A stretch of DNA of 64,000 bases from Labilibaculum sp. DW002 (GCF_029029525.1 NZ_JAKJSC010000001.1:744001-808000), one strand, 5' to 3'. Shown: positions 34,828 to 44,491, counted from the first letter of the stretch. Made by a program: numbers and translations. The notes: generated by a model from the letters alone, not told the origin.

Positions 34828-36978
34828 TCATTTCTTCCCAATTAACAAGGCTATAAGTAAGGCTCGTTCAATTAAGCTGTGTCGCAAAATATACTCTGAC
34901 TTTTGCTTATCAAAACCTCCAATCGGTCCCAATCCATCAATTTTAGGAATATGCTGATCGATATTGCAAATATCTGCAGAACTCCATCGATGTTCTGGTA
35001 AAACCCTTGCATCAATAGAGTTAGCAATCGACTTCACCCTATCGAATAAATCATTATTAAGTGTTGAATCAACCATTGGAGGTCGCATTACACCACCCTC
35101 AAATTGAGTCTGAAACATTCGATTTTTACTCCTTGGTATCGCAACAAGTTTCTTAATTTTTGTTTCTGCTTGTTGAAATTCTTCCATGGAATTAAATCGT
35201 ACACTAATCTTGGATGATCCGTATGCTTGAACTTTAAAAATATTCGATTTAAATTCGGACTGATAGGGTGCGATTACATTTTCTGGATTATTTTTACTTA
35301 AATCAACTATAGAAGCAATTGTTTTAAAGAAAAATTGGGATACCGTTGTCACATTCTCTGCAGCACTAGCATCTATCAACTTAATATCATACGAAAAAGA
35401 TGCCGATCCTGAACGTGAGGTGATTACAGTTCCTTCCGCTCCTCCTCCATGCATACTTAAAACTTCTTTTGCATTATTTGCTTTTTCACGAATAATATTC
35501 TTCGAGAATTTACCACTTATTGATGAATCAGTAATCAGCAATATTCCAACTTTTGTTTTGCGAATTAATTTAGAAAAACGAAGAGCTTGCAATGCTGAAA
35601 TACATGCTACAATTCCTCCTTTATTTTCCCAAACACCTGTTCCATAAAGATGGTGTTCTGTTTCTTGATAGCTCTCATGTTTTGGCATTGTAAGAAAATC
35701 ATCGACAGGCAAGAGCAAAAGATAATCAAGTTTTTCATCAAATGAATTTGAAAGGTACATCATATTCCCAACTTCAAACTGCGGAAATATTTCGTTCGTA
35801 AACCCTAACTGAGTAAGCTCTTCCTTTATAATATTTGTGCACTTGTTTACTCCTTCAATATTTCTAACGTGAGAATCGATATTGACCAGCTTCTCGAGTA
35901 ATTTTTCTGAATTTTGCTGTCTGCTTCTCAAAAAAGAACGCAATCGACTATTGAATGAGAGTTTTTTATGCTTTTCTCCTGGTAGTTCAGACATCAAACT
36001 ATTTGAAAAATAACGAACAGCTGCAACATCCAACATTTTATTAACCAGCTTAGGAAAATCATAACCCGCTACCTTTGCTGCTGTTGGATAGGAACCCGTT
36101 TCTCCCATACTAGCCATTGAATTGATTTCTAATAAGTAGATATTGTTATTTTCATCCATTCTAATATCAACTCTTGCAAAATCTCTTAATTGAAGAGCTT
36201 TAAAAGCTTCAATACTTTGACGCACCATTTCGTTTGTCACCTCTTTGGGTAAATCGGCAGGGCAAATTTTTCTTTTAGGAGCCTCTTTTTTATCAGTTAC
36301 CGTTTGTATGGCATCTGGATCATTGTTTAAATCAATTTCCAGAATAGGAAAAGTCTCAACCGGCTCATTGCCTAGAATTCCAACGCAAAACTCTCTTCCT
36401 CTAATAAATTGTTCTGCTAGCGCTTGTTGTTGAAATTCTTTTACAATAAAGTTTACAGATTCTCTAAGATCCTCTTCATTATAAACGACCTTTAATCCAA
36501 ATGAAACACTTTCCATTTTAGGTTTCACAATCACTGGAAACTTAACCACACTCAAATCTTCTTCAGGCGTATTAAATACCCAAAAGTCTGGCGTTGGCAA
36601 ATTGTTATTTTTCCAAATAACTTTCGTCAAAACTTTATCCAATGCAAGCGCATGTCCTGATGGAGAAGAACCTACATAAGGTATTCCCAGCATTTCAAGC
36701 ATTGATGGAATATGAGTGTAACGACTTTCTCCTTGGATACCATAAGCCATATTGAAAACCATTCCCATCTGTTCGCCATCAACGACTTTGGGCATAAAAT
36801 TTTCTAAGCGCTCTATAATTTGCTTGTTTCCATCAAGAATCGCAACATTATGCCCAGCTTTTTCAAGACTTTGGGCTACTTTTTTTACTGTTGCCTCATT
36901 ATAAAACTCCTTATTTTGCATTCCAAAAGTATTTATTACTCCATGAATGTCTTTGTTATAAATCAATGCTATTTTCAC
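34828..36978 (-). CDS. ATP-grasp (D-Ala-D-Ala ligase-like) enzyme fused to a degenerate M20 peptidase-like domain
   Basis: Residues 1-325 of 716 are an ATP-grasp ligase of the D-Ala-D-Ala-ligase type: Lys-bearing VIVKPKMESVSFG (149-161), grasp-loop acids AEQFIRGREF (188-197), metal site ARVDIRMDENNNIYLLEINSM (268-288). Residues about 345-716 match the M20/CPG2 fold, but the metal ligands are changed: HxD is PVDD (Pro424), the Asp of the second motif is Glu451 in VWENKGG, the catalytic Glu pair is TDSSISG (485-486), and the last His is Asp in GPIGGFDKQKSEYI. It therefore looks like an amide ligase with a non-hydrolytic peptide- or amino-acid-binding domain. It follows a class I glutamine amidotransferase by 66 nt. 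Product unknown. Confidence 0.85.
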   Translation of the reverse strand: MKIALIYNKDIHGVINTFGMQNKEFYNEATVKKVAQSLEKAGHNVAILDGNKQIIERLENFMPKVVDGEQMGMVFNMAYGIQGESRYTHIPSMLEMLGIPYVGSSPSGHALALDKVLTKVIWKNNNLPTPDFWVFNTPEEDLSVVKFPVIVKPKMESVSFGLKVVYNEEDLRESVNFIVKEFQQQALAEQFIRGREFCVGILGNEPVETFPILEIDLNNDPDAIQTVTDKKEAPKRKICPADLPKEVTNEMVRQSIEAFKALQLRDFARVDIRMDENNNIYLLEINSMASMGETGSYPTAAKVAGYDFPKLVNKMLDVAAVRYFSNSLMSELPGEKHKKLSFNSRLRSFLRSRQQNSEKLLEKLVNIDSHVRNIEGVNKCTNIIKEELTQLGFTNEIFPQFEVGNMMYLSNSFDEKLDYLLLLPVDDFLTMPKHESYQETEHHLYGTGVWENKGGIVACISALQALRFSKLIRKTKVGILLITDSSISGKFSKNIIREKANNAKEVLSMHGGGAEGTVITSRSGSASFSYDIKLIDASAAENVTTVSQFFFKTIASIVDLSKNNPENVIAPYQSEFKSNIFKVQAYGSSKISVRFNSMEEFQQAETKIKKLVAIPRSKNRMFQTQFEGGVMRPPMVDSTLNNDLFDRVKSIANSIDARVLPEHRWSSADICNIDQHIPKIDGLGPIGGFDKQKSEYILRHSLIERALLIALLIGKK

Positions 36979-37044
36979 TTGATATACTTATAATTGTTAT
37001 GACCTAACTTTTAAATTATCGTAATTCCAATACGATCCAAACTG

Positions 37045-37620
37045 CTAAATAATTTTGCAAATTCGGAGAAAATTCTCTACCATCATCATTCCGTCTTTAC
37101 CCGAAACCTCAGGATGAGATTGAAAACCATAAATCGGTTTGCTCTTATGTTTTATGATTTCGTTCGAACAAGTATCTGAACCAGCTAAGCTTTCAAACTG
37201 TTCTGGAAGTTCTGAAACATGAAAAGAATGCCGTTTAACCAAATTCACTTGCGCAGTATCTAGTCCGTTAAATATTGGATCATCAGATTTAGTAATGGTG
37301 ATGATTTCCTTTTTTGCATGATACTCAGGAAGTTTTTTAATTCTTCCGCGATAACTAACCGCAATAATTTCGTGTCCAAGACAAAAGCCCAATACAGGAA
37401 CATCAAAATTCATTAAGGCAACATAATTTGAGGTCAGATTTAATGGTTCATATGGATTCCCTTTCCCTCCAGATAATATTATTCCTTTTATCTTGGATTT
37501 AGCCGACAGCGTAATGGGTTGATTGTGGTCAAAAAATACATAATCAAAATCTTGTTCCGACAAGTATTGTCTCTTAAATTTTTTAATAAACGCACTCTGA
37601 TTATCAATTATCAGTAACAT
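37045..37620 (-). CDS. Class I glutamine amidotransferase-like protein
   Basis: The 191-residue protein is a stand-alone class I GATase: nucleophile elbow GFCLGHE (Cys near 79), oxyanion strand ILSGGKGNP near 49, and catalytic His-Glu in GFQSHPEVSG near 165-174. It resembles the amidotransferase half of GMP synthase, without a synthetase domain. Such domains supply ammonia from glutamine or hydrolyse gamma-glutamyl bonds. It is the first gene of a two-gene unit with the ATP-grasp/M20 fusion, separated from the polyamine operon by a terminator. A joint role in making an amide is an inference. Confidence 0.87.
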   Translation of the reverse strand: MLLIIDNQSAFIKKFKRQYLSEQDFDYVFFDHNQPITLSAKSKIKGIILSGGKGNPYEPLNLTSNYVALMNFDVPVLGFCLGHEIIAVSYRGRIKKLPEYHAKKEIITITKSDDPIFNGLDTAQVNLVKRHSFHVSELPEQFESLAGSDTCSNEIIKHKSKPIYGFQSHPEVSGKDGMMMVENFLRICKII

Positions 37621-37677
37621 ATCGATACATTTAAAACTGTTTGAAAAATTTAAACTTTAACACTGATAAGAAGGTAC

Positions 37678-37715
37678 AAAAAAGGCAACAAAATCATTCC
37701 TTTGATTTTCTTGCC
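37678..37715 (-). terminator. Terminator ending the polyamine operon
   Basis: On the minus strand a 13-bp stem with one mismatch (37703-37715 with 37684-37696, loop 6 nt) is followed by six T residues. It lies about 43 nt after the stop of the acidic protein gene and separates the speA-speB-DHS unit from the GATase/ATP-grasp pair. Confidence 0.8.
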
Positions 37716-37757
37716 CTTCTAATCCTTTAATTGATGTACTATGTAGTAATTACGGGC

Positions 37758-38096
37758 CTAATCATCATCGTCCTCATCATCTTCTGAGAATAAATAATCT
37801 ACATCAGCATACTTATCTTCATATTTTTCACGTCTATTTGAGAGCAAAACACCATCCTCATCATAATCAGAATCTTCCTCGATAAGTTCCAAAGCCTTAC
37901 GAATTGACATTCTAACCATGTAAATTTTTTCATCAGTTTCGAATGGAAGAGCACTAACCAGTTCTCCTTTCGAATTTGTAAATTCGATCAAATTATCAAT
38001 ATAGCCATCAGGATAATATAATTTTAATTGCTCCTGTATTTCTAGAGTGAGCTTTTCGTAATTCTGAATTACTTTGGGTTTTGAAATTTGAGTCAT
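37758..38096 (-). CDS. Small acidic protein at the end of the polyamine operon
   Basis: A 112-residue protein with a globular part to about residue 80 and a highly acidic tail (YADVDYLFSEDDEDDDD). No signal peptide or known motif was recognised. It starts 41 nt after the deoxyhypusine-synthase-like gene and is followed by a terminator, so it is the last gene of that operon. An acidic protein could bind polyamines or a basic partner, but this is speculation. Confidence 0.7.
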   Translation of the reverse strand: MTQISKPKVIQNYEKLTLEIQEQLKLYYPDGYIDNLIEFTNSKGELVSALPFETDEKIYMVRMSIRKALELIEEDSDYDEDGVLLSNRREKYEDKYADVDYLFSEDDEDDDD

Positions 38097-38137
38097 GATT
38101 ATTAATTATTAGAAATTAAGGCATAAATCTTAATAAA

Positions 38138-39115
38138 CTACCAGCCTAATAAATAGGCAAAAATTAAAGGAACGACTATTGTTGCATCAGATTCTATAAC
38201 AAATTTTGGCGTATCAATTCCTAATTTACCCCAAGTGATTTTCTCATTAGGTACAGCACCTGAATACGATCCATAACTGGTTGTTGAATCAGAAATTTGA
38301 CAGAAGTAACTCCAGAATGGCGTATCGCTCCTTTCCATATCCTGATAAAGCATTGGTACAACACATATTGGGAAATCACCTGCAATACCACCACCAATCT
38401 GGAAGAATCCGATTCCTTTGTCTTCGGCATTTTCAGTATACCAATCGGCCAACCATGTCATATATTCAATTCCTGACTTCATAGTTGATGCCTTAAGTTC
38501 TCCTTTAATGCAATATGATGCGAATATATTACCCATTGTAGAATCTTCCCAACCAGGTACTACAATTGGTAAGTTTTTCTTTGCTGCTTCTAGCATCCAA
38601 CTATTTTTTGGATCTATTTCATAGTATTGCTCCAAAACACCTGATAGGAGAAGTTTGTACATAAACTCGTGTGGAAAATAGCGTTCTCCATTCTTTTCGG
38701 CTTTTTTCCAAATATCAAAAATATGCTTCTGTAAGCGGCGGAATGCTTCTTCCTCTGGAATACAAGTGTCGGTAACACGGTTCAACCCACGCTCTAAAAG
38801 CCTCCATTCATCCTGAGGTGTCAAATCTCTGTAATGCGGTACTCTCTCGTAATGCGAATGAGCAACCAAATTCATAATGTCTTCTTCCAGATTTGCGCCA
38901 GTACAGGTGATGATTTGCACCTTATCCTGACGAATCATTTCTGCTAATGATCGTCCTATTTCTGCTGTACTCATTGCACCAGCAAGAGTAATCATCATTT
39001 TCTTCCCTTCAGCAAGATGTTTTTCGTAAGCCTGAGCCGCATCTATAAGAGTTGCCGAATTAAAATGACGATAATGCTCTAAAATGAATTTTGAAACAGA
39101 TCCTTTATTTTCCAT
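38138..39115 (-). CDS. Deoxyhypusine synthase-like polyamine aminobutyltransferase
   Basis: The 325-residue protein follows the deoxyhypusine synthase fold: NAD-binding blocks ITLAGAMSTAEIGRS (about 42-56), IITCTGANLEEDI (about 68-80) and VPGWEDSTMGN (about 187-197), and the catalytic lysine in ITWGKLG (Lys297), equivalent to Lys329 of human DHS. Bacteria have no eIF5A, so the acceptor cannot be the eukaryotic one; DHS-like proteins elsewhere act as homospermidine synthases. Its start overlaps the end of speB by 11 nt, and the operon makes putrescine, so a spermidine/putrescine aminobutyl transfer is the best guess. Confidence 0.87.
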   Translation of the reverse strand: MENKGSVSKFILEHYRHFNSATLIDAAQAYEKHLAEGKKMMITLAGAMSTAEIGRSLAEMIRQDKVQIITCTGANLEEDIMNLVAHSHYERVPHYRDLTPQDEWRLLERGLNRVTDTCIPEEEAFRRLQKHIFDIWKKAEKNGERYFPHEFMYKLLLSGVLEQYYEIDPKNSWMLEAAKKNLPIVVPGWEDSTMGNIFASYCIKGELKASTMKSGIEYMTWLADWYTENAEDKGIGFFQIGGGIAGDFPICVVPMLYQDMERSDTPFWSYFCQISDSTTSYGSYSGAVPNEKITWGKLGIDTPKFVIESDATIVVPLIFAYLLGW

Positions 39116-39959
39116 GATTTTCGAATTTGTAGCTTAAAAGCTTATAATACAATTTGGCAGTCAAAAAATCCGAGGCTTTTTGCCCTTCTTGTGGTGCCAA
39201 CTCCACAATATCAAAACCCACAACATTTTTGTTGCGGAATACTTGACGTAAATACGCAATAACGGTATACCAATCCAACCCTCCGGGTTCTGGAGTTCCC
39301 GTGGATGGCATAATCGATGGATCAAAAACATCCAAATCAATAGTGACATAAACATGATTGGTCATCCTATTCAAGGAAGCATCCATCCAACCCATTTTGC
39401 GATGAATATCCTCAGCCAGAAAACATTTGTCCCGATTTAAATAAGGCAATTCACAGCTATCCATACTGCGGATTCCCACCTGAATTAAATTGGTGTTCTT
39501 ACTCGCGTTGTGCAATGCACATGCATGATTGCATTTTGATCCATCGTATTCCGATCTCAAATCTGCGTGAGCATCTAACTGCAAAACCGTTAGATTTTTG
39601 TACCTCTCATAAAAAGCCTTGATAATACCAATGCTTACAGAATGTTCTCCACCAAAAAAAGTGGGGAATTTCCCTGTTTTTAAAATATCATTGCTTTTTT
39701 GATAGACCATGGAACACATCGATTCTGGTGAAGACGATTCCTTAATATCAGGTAAAATGTGAACCCCTGTTTTGTATACCTCCGAATCAGTCTCAATATC
39801 GTACAACTCCATGTTTTCCAATGCTCTTAAAAAAGCAGGGAATGCTTTATCTGCTCCTTTACCCCAAGTGCTTGTTCCATCATAAGGAATGGATTGCAAA
39901 AGAGTGGCAGCATCTTCAAACGAGCAATACTCATCTTCTATTCCTGCAAAATTTCTCAT
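39105..39959 (-). CDS. speB: Agmatinase
   Basis: The 284-residue ureohydrolase has all manganese ligands: GGEHS (His106), DAHAD (Asp129, His131, Asp133) and TIDLDVFDPS near 204-213. Agmatinase splits agmatine into putrescine and urea; arginase is the alternative, but the gene follows an arginine decarboxylase with a 4-nt overlap, which favours agmatine. It overlaps the DHS-like gene by 11 nt, so the three genes are tightly coupled. Confidence 0.9.
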   Translation of the reverse strand: MRNFAGIEDEYCSFEDAATLLQSIPYDGTSTWGKGADKAFPAFLRALENMELYDIETDSEVYKTGVHILPDIKESSSPESMCSMVYQKSNDILKTGKFPTFFGGEHSVSIGIIKAFYERYKNLTVLQLDAHADLRSEYDGSKCNHACALHNASKNTNLIQVGIRSMDSCELPYLNRDKCFLAEDIHRKMGWMDASLNRMTNHVYVTIDLDVFDPSIMPSTGTPEPGGLDWYTVIAYLRQVFRNKNVVGFDIVELAPQEGQKASDFLTAKLYYKLLSYKFENHGK

Positions 39960-41365
39960 TTTTTCTTGTATCCTAACAGTTTAAACATTTCATCGGCTGA
40001 TTGTTCATTTCTATACACGTAGTCGAAAAAATTACCCTTTTCATCCCTATCAATTATAACGTGCTTTGGAGATGGTATTAAGCAGTGCTTGATCCCGCCA
40101 TATCCACTAATGGAATCCTGATAGGCTCCCGTATGAAAAAATCCAACATACAAAGGTTCTTTTTCCTCTCTTGAATAATCAGGTAGTAAGACTTCTTGAT
40201 TTAAGTCTTCAGAGTTATAATAGTCGGAGTGATCACAACTAATGCCACCAATGTTTACACGCTTATATTCATTTTTCCATTTATTAATTGGTAGTAAAAT
40301 AAATTTTTCATGAATAGACCAGGCATCAGGTATCGTATTCATTAGACTGTTGTCAATAATATACCACGACTCCGTATCGTTTTGCTGTTTTTGTTCTAAA
40401 ACTTTAAAAATAATAGCTCCGCTTTCTCCAACCGTGTATTTGCCAAACTCGGTATAAATATTGGGTTCAGGAATATTTTCCGCTTCGCATGCATTTTTAA
40501 TGTTTGAAACAATTTCATTGATCATATAATCATAATTGTATTCAAAGCCTAAGTTGTTTCTAATGGGAAAACCACCACCTAAATTGAATGAATCCAGGGT
40601 ATCACTCTCTTTCTTCAATTCAGTATATACCTTTAACGCCTTTTGAAATTCTCCCCAATAGTAAAGGCTATCCTTAATTCCTGAATCCACAAAAAAATGT
40701 AGCATTTTCAATTCAAATTTAGGATTGTCTTTAATTTTTGTTTTATAGAATTCAATTATTTCTGAATGACTAATGCCTAATCTTGATGTATAATAAGCCG
40801 ATTGGGGTTCTTCATTAATTGCCATCCTTAAACCAACTTTCACCACTTGATCTTTCACAATATTTTCTAGTCGATCCAATTCTTTCACGCTATCAAAAAT
40901 GATGATACTATTTGTAAAGCCAAACTCCTGCATGGCAAGAATTCGTCTCAAATAGTCATCCGTTTTGTAACCATTGTGTACAATGATCCTGTCCTTTTCA
41001 ATTTTATTCTCTTTATAGAGGTTTAATATTAAATCGATATCAAACGACGATGAGGTTTCTAAATTGACATTATGCTTTAATGCTTCTCCAATTACATGTG
41101 CAAAATGATTACATTTTGTGCAATAACAATAATGATACTTACCATTATAGTTGTTTTTCTTTATGGCTCGATTAAAAAGATTACGAGCTTTTTTTATCTG
41201 ATCTCCAATTTTAGGCAAGTAGAAGAAACGGAAAGGAGTACCGTGTTTTTCAATTAGATATTTTAAAGAGATACCTTGAAAGGTTAGAAAGTCATCTCTT
41301 AAATCAAAGCCTTCCTGAGGGAAGTAGTAGCTTTGCTCGATCAAATCAAAATAAGTATTTTTCAT
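39956..41365 (-). CDS. speA: Bacteroidota-type biosynthetic arginine decarboxylase
   Basis: The 469-residue fold-III PLP enzyme has the cofactor lysine in YCYCTKCNHFAHV (Lys84), a glycine-rich phosphate site NLGGGFPIRN and the substrate-side motif GFFHTGAYQDSISGYGG. The first residues (SYYFPQEGFDLRDDFLTFQG) and the length match the short arginine decarboxylases of Bacteroidota rather than the 630-660-residue enterobacterial SpeA. It makes agmatine from arginine for the downstream agmatinase. First gene of a four-gene operon; the preceding small gene is separated by a terminator. Confidence 0.9.
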   Translation of the reverse strand: MKNTYFDLIEQSYYFPQEGFDLRDDFLTFQGISLKYLIEKHGTPFRFFYLPKIGDQIKKARNLFNRAIKKNNYNGKYHYCYCTKCNHFAHVIGEALKHNVNLETSSSFDIDLILNLYKENKIEKDRIIVHNGYKTDDYLRRILAMQEFGFTNSIIIFDSVKELDRLENIVKDQVVKVGLRMAINEEPQSAYYTSRLGISHSEIIEFYKTKIKDNPKFELKMLHFFVDSGIKDSLYYWGEFQKALKVYTELKKESDTLDSFNLGGGFPIRNNLGFEYNYDYMINEIVSNIKNACEAENIPEPNIYTEFGKYTVGESGAIIFKVLEQKQQNDTESWYIIDNSLMNTIPDAWSIHEKFILLPINKWKNEYKRVNIGGISCDHSDYYNSEDLNQEVLLPDYSREEKEPLYVGFFHTGAYQDSISGYGGIKHCLIPSPKHVIIDRDEKGNFFDYVYRNEQSADEMFKLLGYKKK

Positions 41366-41450
41366 TTATAAAACCATATAAGATAAATGTTGTTTTAATC
41401 TGCGTTTTTTTTGCAAATAAAAACATTTTTTCAATTCAAAATACATTTAC

Positions 41451-41484
41451 GAAAAAAAAATGCATCAAAAAGATGCATTTTTTT
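41451..41484. terminator. Terminator downstream of the small membrane protein gene
   Basis: Perfect 13-bp stem (41454-41466 with 41472-41484, loop AAAAA) with A- and T-runs on both sides, so active in either direction. It lies about 77 nt past the stop of the minus-strand gene at 41561 and upstream of speA. Confidence 0.85.
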
Positions 41485-41560
41485 CAACCGATGACATTCA
41501 ATCCCTTATAAACTCTATGATTCAACCTCCATGTACGTTCCATGGCCTTATGTTATTTTA

Positions 41561-41815
41561 TTATTCACCCTTTTCTTCAATCTTATTATCAATATATTCT
41601 TCTTCCAAGTTCTCTTCCTTTGATTTTCGAAGACGTAAATAAACCAAACCCATAACACTTAAAAAGCCAATCACCTTAACATATTGCTTAAATATCGCTC
41701 TTGATTGAGCTGTCCAGTCTTCTGTCAATTCTGGAATCCCATTTACAACTAATACGGTACAAATAGAAATCAGTAAAATAAATAGTAAGAGGATTGTAAT
41801 TGTTTTCTTATTCAT
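41561..41815 (-). CDS. Small two-helix membrane protein
   Basis: The 84-residue product has two hydrophobic helices (about 5-26 and 46-63) and an acidic C-terminal tail (KSKEENLEEEYIDNK). No family recognised. It is followed by a clear terminator and preceded by a 222-nt gap shared with the divergent acetyl-CoA synthetase gene. The membrane-helix pattern and terminator support a real gene. Confidence 0.6.
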   Translation of the reverse strand: MNKKTITILLLFILLISICTVLVVNGIPELTEDWTAQSRAIFKQYVKVIGFLSVMGLVYLRLRKSKEENLEEEYIDNKIEEKGE

Positions 41816-42037
41816 AAAATTTAAAATAGTAAGAATTATTTGATGTTAAAATAAATCCAAAAGGATCTTTTTGAACTGACAAGGTAAGCAAATCTATTAC
41901 GAAAATCATCTCATATTTTTACAATCCATCTATTAATCTGACTGATTATTACTGCTTCTTATTTTATTTTTTCATGAATGCAGAATTTCATATATTGAGA
42001 TATCTAGATTTAAACTATTAACCAAAATAGATAACAC

Positions 42038-43951
42038 ATGATTGATAAGATTAGTACTCTTGGTGGTTATATCCATGAATATCAAAAGAGTGTCGAGAAT
42101 CCAGAAGCTTTTTGGAGTCGAATTGCAGAAAGTTTTTTTTGGAGAAAAAAATGGGATAAGGTATTGGATTGGAATTTTTCGGAACCTCGAATCAATTGGT
42201 TTGTTAACGGAAAAATGAACATTACCGAAAACATTTTTGAAAGACACCTATTTACTCGTGGAAATCAGCCAGCAATCATCTGGGAACCAAATGATCCTAA
42301 AGATGAAAATAGAGTATTAACTTATTCTGAATTATTTGAAGAAGTTCAAAAATTTGCCAATGTCTTGCTTGAATTGGGCATAAAAAAAGGAGATCGAATC
42401 GCAATTTATATGCCTATGATTCCTGAATTGGCAATTGCTATGTTAGGCTGTGCAAGAATTGGAGCAATTCATTCCATCGTATTTGCGGGTTTTTCATCGA
42501 ATTCTTTAGCGGATCGAATTAAAGATGCTGAAGCCAAATTGGTAATCACATCGGACGGAGGATATCGAGGCAATAAAACAATCCCAATTAAAGATATTGT
42601 TGACGAAGCTGTAGCAACTTGTCCTACAATTGAAAAGGTAATTGTTGTTCAACGTACCAATACGAAGATTGCTTTTAATGATAAAATCGACCTGTGGTGG
42701 CACGAATGCATGGCCAATGCTGAAGAAGTAAATCAAGCTGAGTTAATGGATGCTGAAGATAATTTGTTCATCCTTTATACTTCAGGTTCTACTGATAAGC
42801 CAAAAGGTATTGTGCACACATGCGGAGGTTACATGGTTTATTCAGCTTATACTTTCAAAAATGTTTTTCAATACAGCGATGGAGACATTTATTTTTGCTC
42901 TGCTGATATTGGTTGGATCACTGGTCATTCCTATATTGTTTATGGTCCTTTATTAAATGGTGCAACAACAATGATGTTTGAAGGAATACCAACCTATCCT
43001 GATGCTGGAAGATACTGGGATATCGTAAATAAATACGAGGTTGCCCAATTTTATACTGCTCCTACTGCCATTCGTTCTTTAATGTCGATGGGACAAGAAT
43101 ACGTCGAAAATAAAGATCTTTCCTCATTAAAGGTCTTGGGAACTGTTGGAGAACCAATTAACGAAGAAGCCTGGCACTGGTATCACGATCATGTTGGAAA
43201 AAATCGTTGCCCAATTGTAGATACTTGGTGGCAGACCGAAACTGGTGGAATTTCCATTAGCCCTATTGCAGGAATTATTCCTACCAAACCAGGATTTGCA
43301 ACTTTACCTCAGCCAGGAATTCAACCTATTATTGTTGATGGCGAAGGGAAAGAATTGTCTGGGAAAAGTGTTGAAGGAAATTTATGTATCAAATACCCAT
43401 GGCCTGGCATGCTTCGAACCATTTGGGGAGATCATGAACGATTCAAGAAAACCTACTTTAGCACCTTCGACAATTTATACTTCTCGGGAGATGGAGTAAA
43501 GCGTGATGAAGATGGCTATTATCGCATTTTAGGAAGAGTTGATGATGTGATTAACGTATCTGGGCATCGAATGGGAACGGCAGAAGTAGAAAATGCCATT
43601 AATGAGCATCCATTGGTAAATGAATCGGCTGTTGTAGGCTTTCCACACGATATTAAAGGTCAAGGAATTTATGCCTTCGTAGTTTGTGGAGAATTATCAA
43701 CTGGTGGCGCAGAAGGCATCAAAACAAGTATCCGTAAAGGTGTTACCAAAATAATTGGCCCTATTGCGAAGCCAGACAAAATACTCTTGGTAAAAGGATT
43801 ACCGAAAACCAGATCGGGTAAAATAATGCGACGAATATTAAGGAAAATTGCCCAAGGAGACTTCGATAACTTTGGAGACATATCTACCCTATTAGACACC
43901 TCAGTGGTAGAAGAAATAATTAACGGCGCATTAGAAGATGTGAAACAATAG
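42038..43951 (+). CDS. acs: Acetyl-CoA synthetase (AMP-forming)
   Basis: The 637-residue protein has the full Acs layout: N-terminal cap, ATP/AMP loop [11 protein letters not shown] (Asp where Gly is usual), [10 protein letters not shown], the hinge region [20 protein letters not shown] and the acetylatable catalytic lysine in TRSGKIMRR (Lys595). It activates acetate (or propionate) to acyl-CoA. A SatP-type acetate transporter is encoded 8 kb away. Single-gene unit with its own terminator. The signature-loop Asp is unlikely to abolish activity but is worth noting. Confidence 0.92.
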   Translation: MIDKISTLGGYIHEYQKSVENPEAFWSRIAESFFWRKKWDKVLDWNFSEPRINWFVNGKMNITENIFERHLFTRGNQPAIIWEPNDPKDENRVLTYSELFEEVQKFANVLLELGIKKGDRIAIYMPMIPELAIAMLGCARIGAIHSIVFAGFSSNSLADRIKDAEAKLVITSDGGYRGNKTIPIKDIVDEAVATCPTIEKVIVVQRTNTKIAFNDKIDLWWHECMANAEEVNQAELMDAEDNLFILYTSGSTDKPKGIVHTCGGYMVYSAYTFKNVFQYSDGDIYFCSADIGWITGHSYIVYGPLLNGATTMMFEGIPTYPDAGRYWDIVNKYEVAQFYTAPTAIRSLMSMGQEYVENKDLSSLKVLGTVGEPINEEAWHWYHDHVGKNRCPIVDTWWQTETGGISISPIAGIIPTKPGFATLPQPGIQPIIVDGEGKELSGKSVEGNLCIKYPWPGMLRTIWGDHERFKKTYFSTFDNLYFSGDGVKRDEDGYYRILGRVDDVINVSGHRMGTAEVENAINEHPLVNESAVVGFPHDIKGQGIYAFVVCGELSTGGAEGIKTSIRKGVTKIIGPIAKPDKILLVKGLPKTRSGKIMRRILRKIAQGDFDNFGDISTLLDTSVVEEIINGALEDVKQ

Positions 43952-43957
43952 AAAATT

Positions 43958-43988
43958 AAAAGCTTATCAATAGGATAAGCTTTTTTTC
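43958..43988 (+). terminator. Terminator of acs
   Basis: Eleven-bp stem (43958-43968 with 43974-43984, loop 5 nt) running into a T-run, 6 nt after the stop codon. Confidence 0.88.
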
Positions 43989-44063
43989 ATGACCTTTCAC
44001 CTCTAATAATAGCAAATCAAATTACAATTGATTATTTTGAAATACAAAGCAAAATAAATACAA

Positions 44064-44438
44064 ATGAAAAAAGAATTTCTGGGTTTAAGAACAACCGTTT
44101 ATAAAGTGAACGATTTAAAAAAGGCAAAAGAATGGTATGAGAAAGCATTCAATACTCAAGCCTATTTTAACGAAGATTTTTACGTTGGATTTACTATTGG
44201 TGGATACGAATTAGGCTTATTGCCTGATCCTAATTCATCGATAGCTAAAACCGAGAATGTTGTTGCCTATTGGGGAGTTGACGATATAAACGAAAGCTAC
44301 GAAAGACTAATTAAAGCTGGAGCAATTGCAAACGAAAAACCTGAAAATGTTGGTGGAGAACTTTGGGTAGCCAGTGTTAAAGATCCTTGGGAAAACGTAA
44401 TTGGAATTATTTACAATCCTCATTTTAAACTACCATAA
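44064..44438 (+). CDS. VOC (glyoxalase/bleomycin resistance) family protein
   Basis: A 124-residue protein with the paired beta-alpha-beta-beta-beta modules of the vicinal-oxygen-chelate fold (LRTTVYKVNDLKKAKEWYEKAF at the start; VAYWGVDDINESYERLIKAGA in the second half; DPWENVIGIIYNPHF at the end). The usual first metal-ligand His is not evident (TVYKVND), so metal binding may be absent or altered. Substrate unknown. Monocistronic between two terminators. Confidence 0.85.
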   Translation: MKKEFLGLRTTVYKVNDLKKAKEWYEKAFNTQAYFNEDFYVGFTIGGYELGLLPDPNSSIAKTENVVAYWGVDDINESYERLIKAGAIANEKPENVGGELWVASVKDPWENVIGIIYNPHFKLP

Positions 44439-44458
44439 TAAACTAAAATACAAGCAAT

Positions 44459-44489
44459 AAAAAAGCAGGCTTTAAGCCTGCTTTTTTTA
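44459..44489. terminator. Bidirectional terminator between VOC gene and cysteate synthase
   Basis: Stem AAAAAGCAGGC with GCCTGCTTTTT (44461-44471 and 44477-44487), A-run before and T-run after, directly between two convergent stop codons. Confidence 0.88.
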
Positions 44490-44491
44490 TA

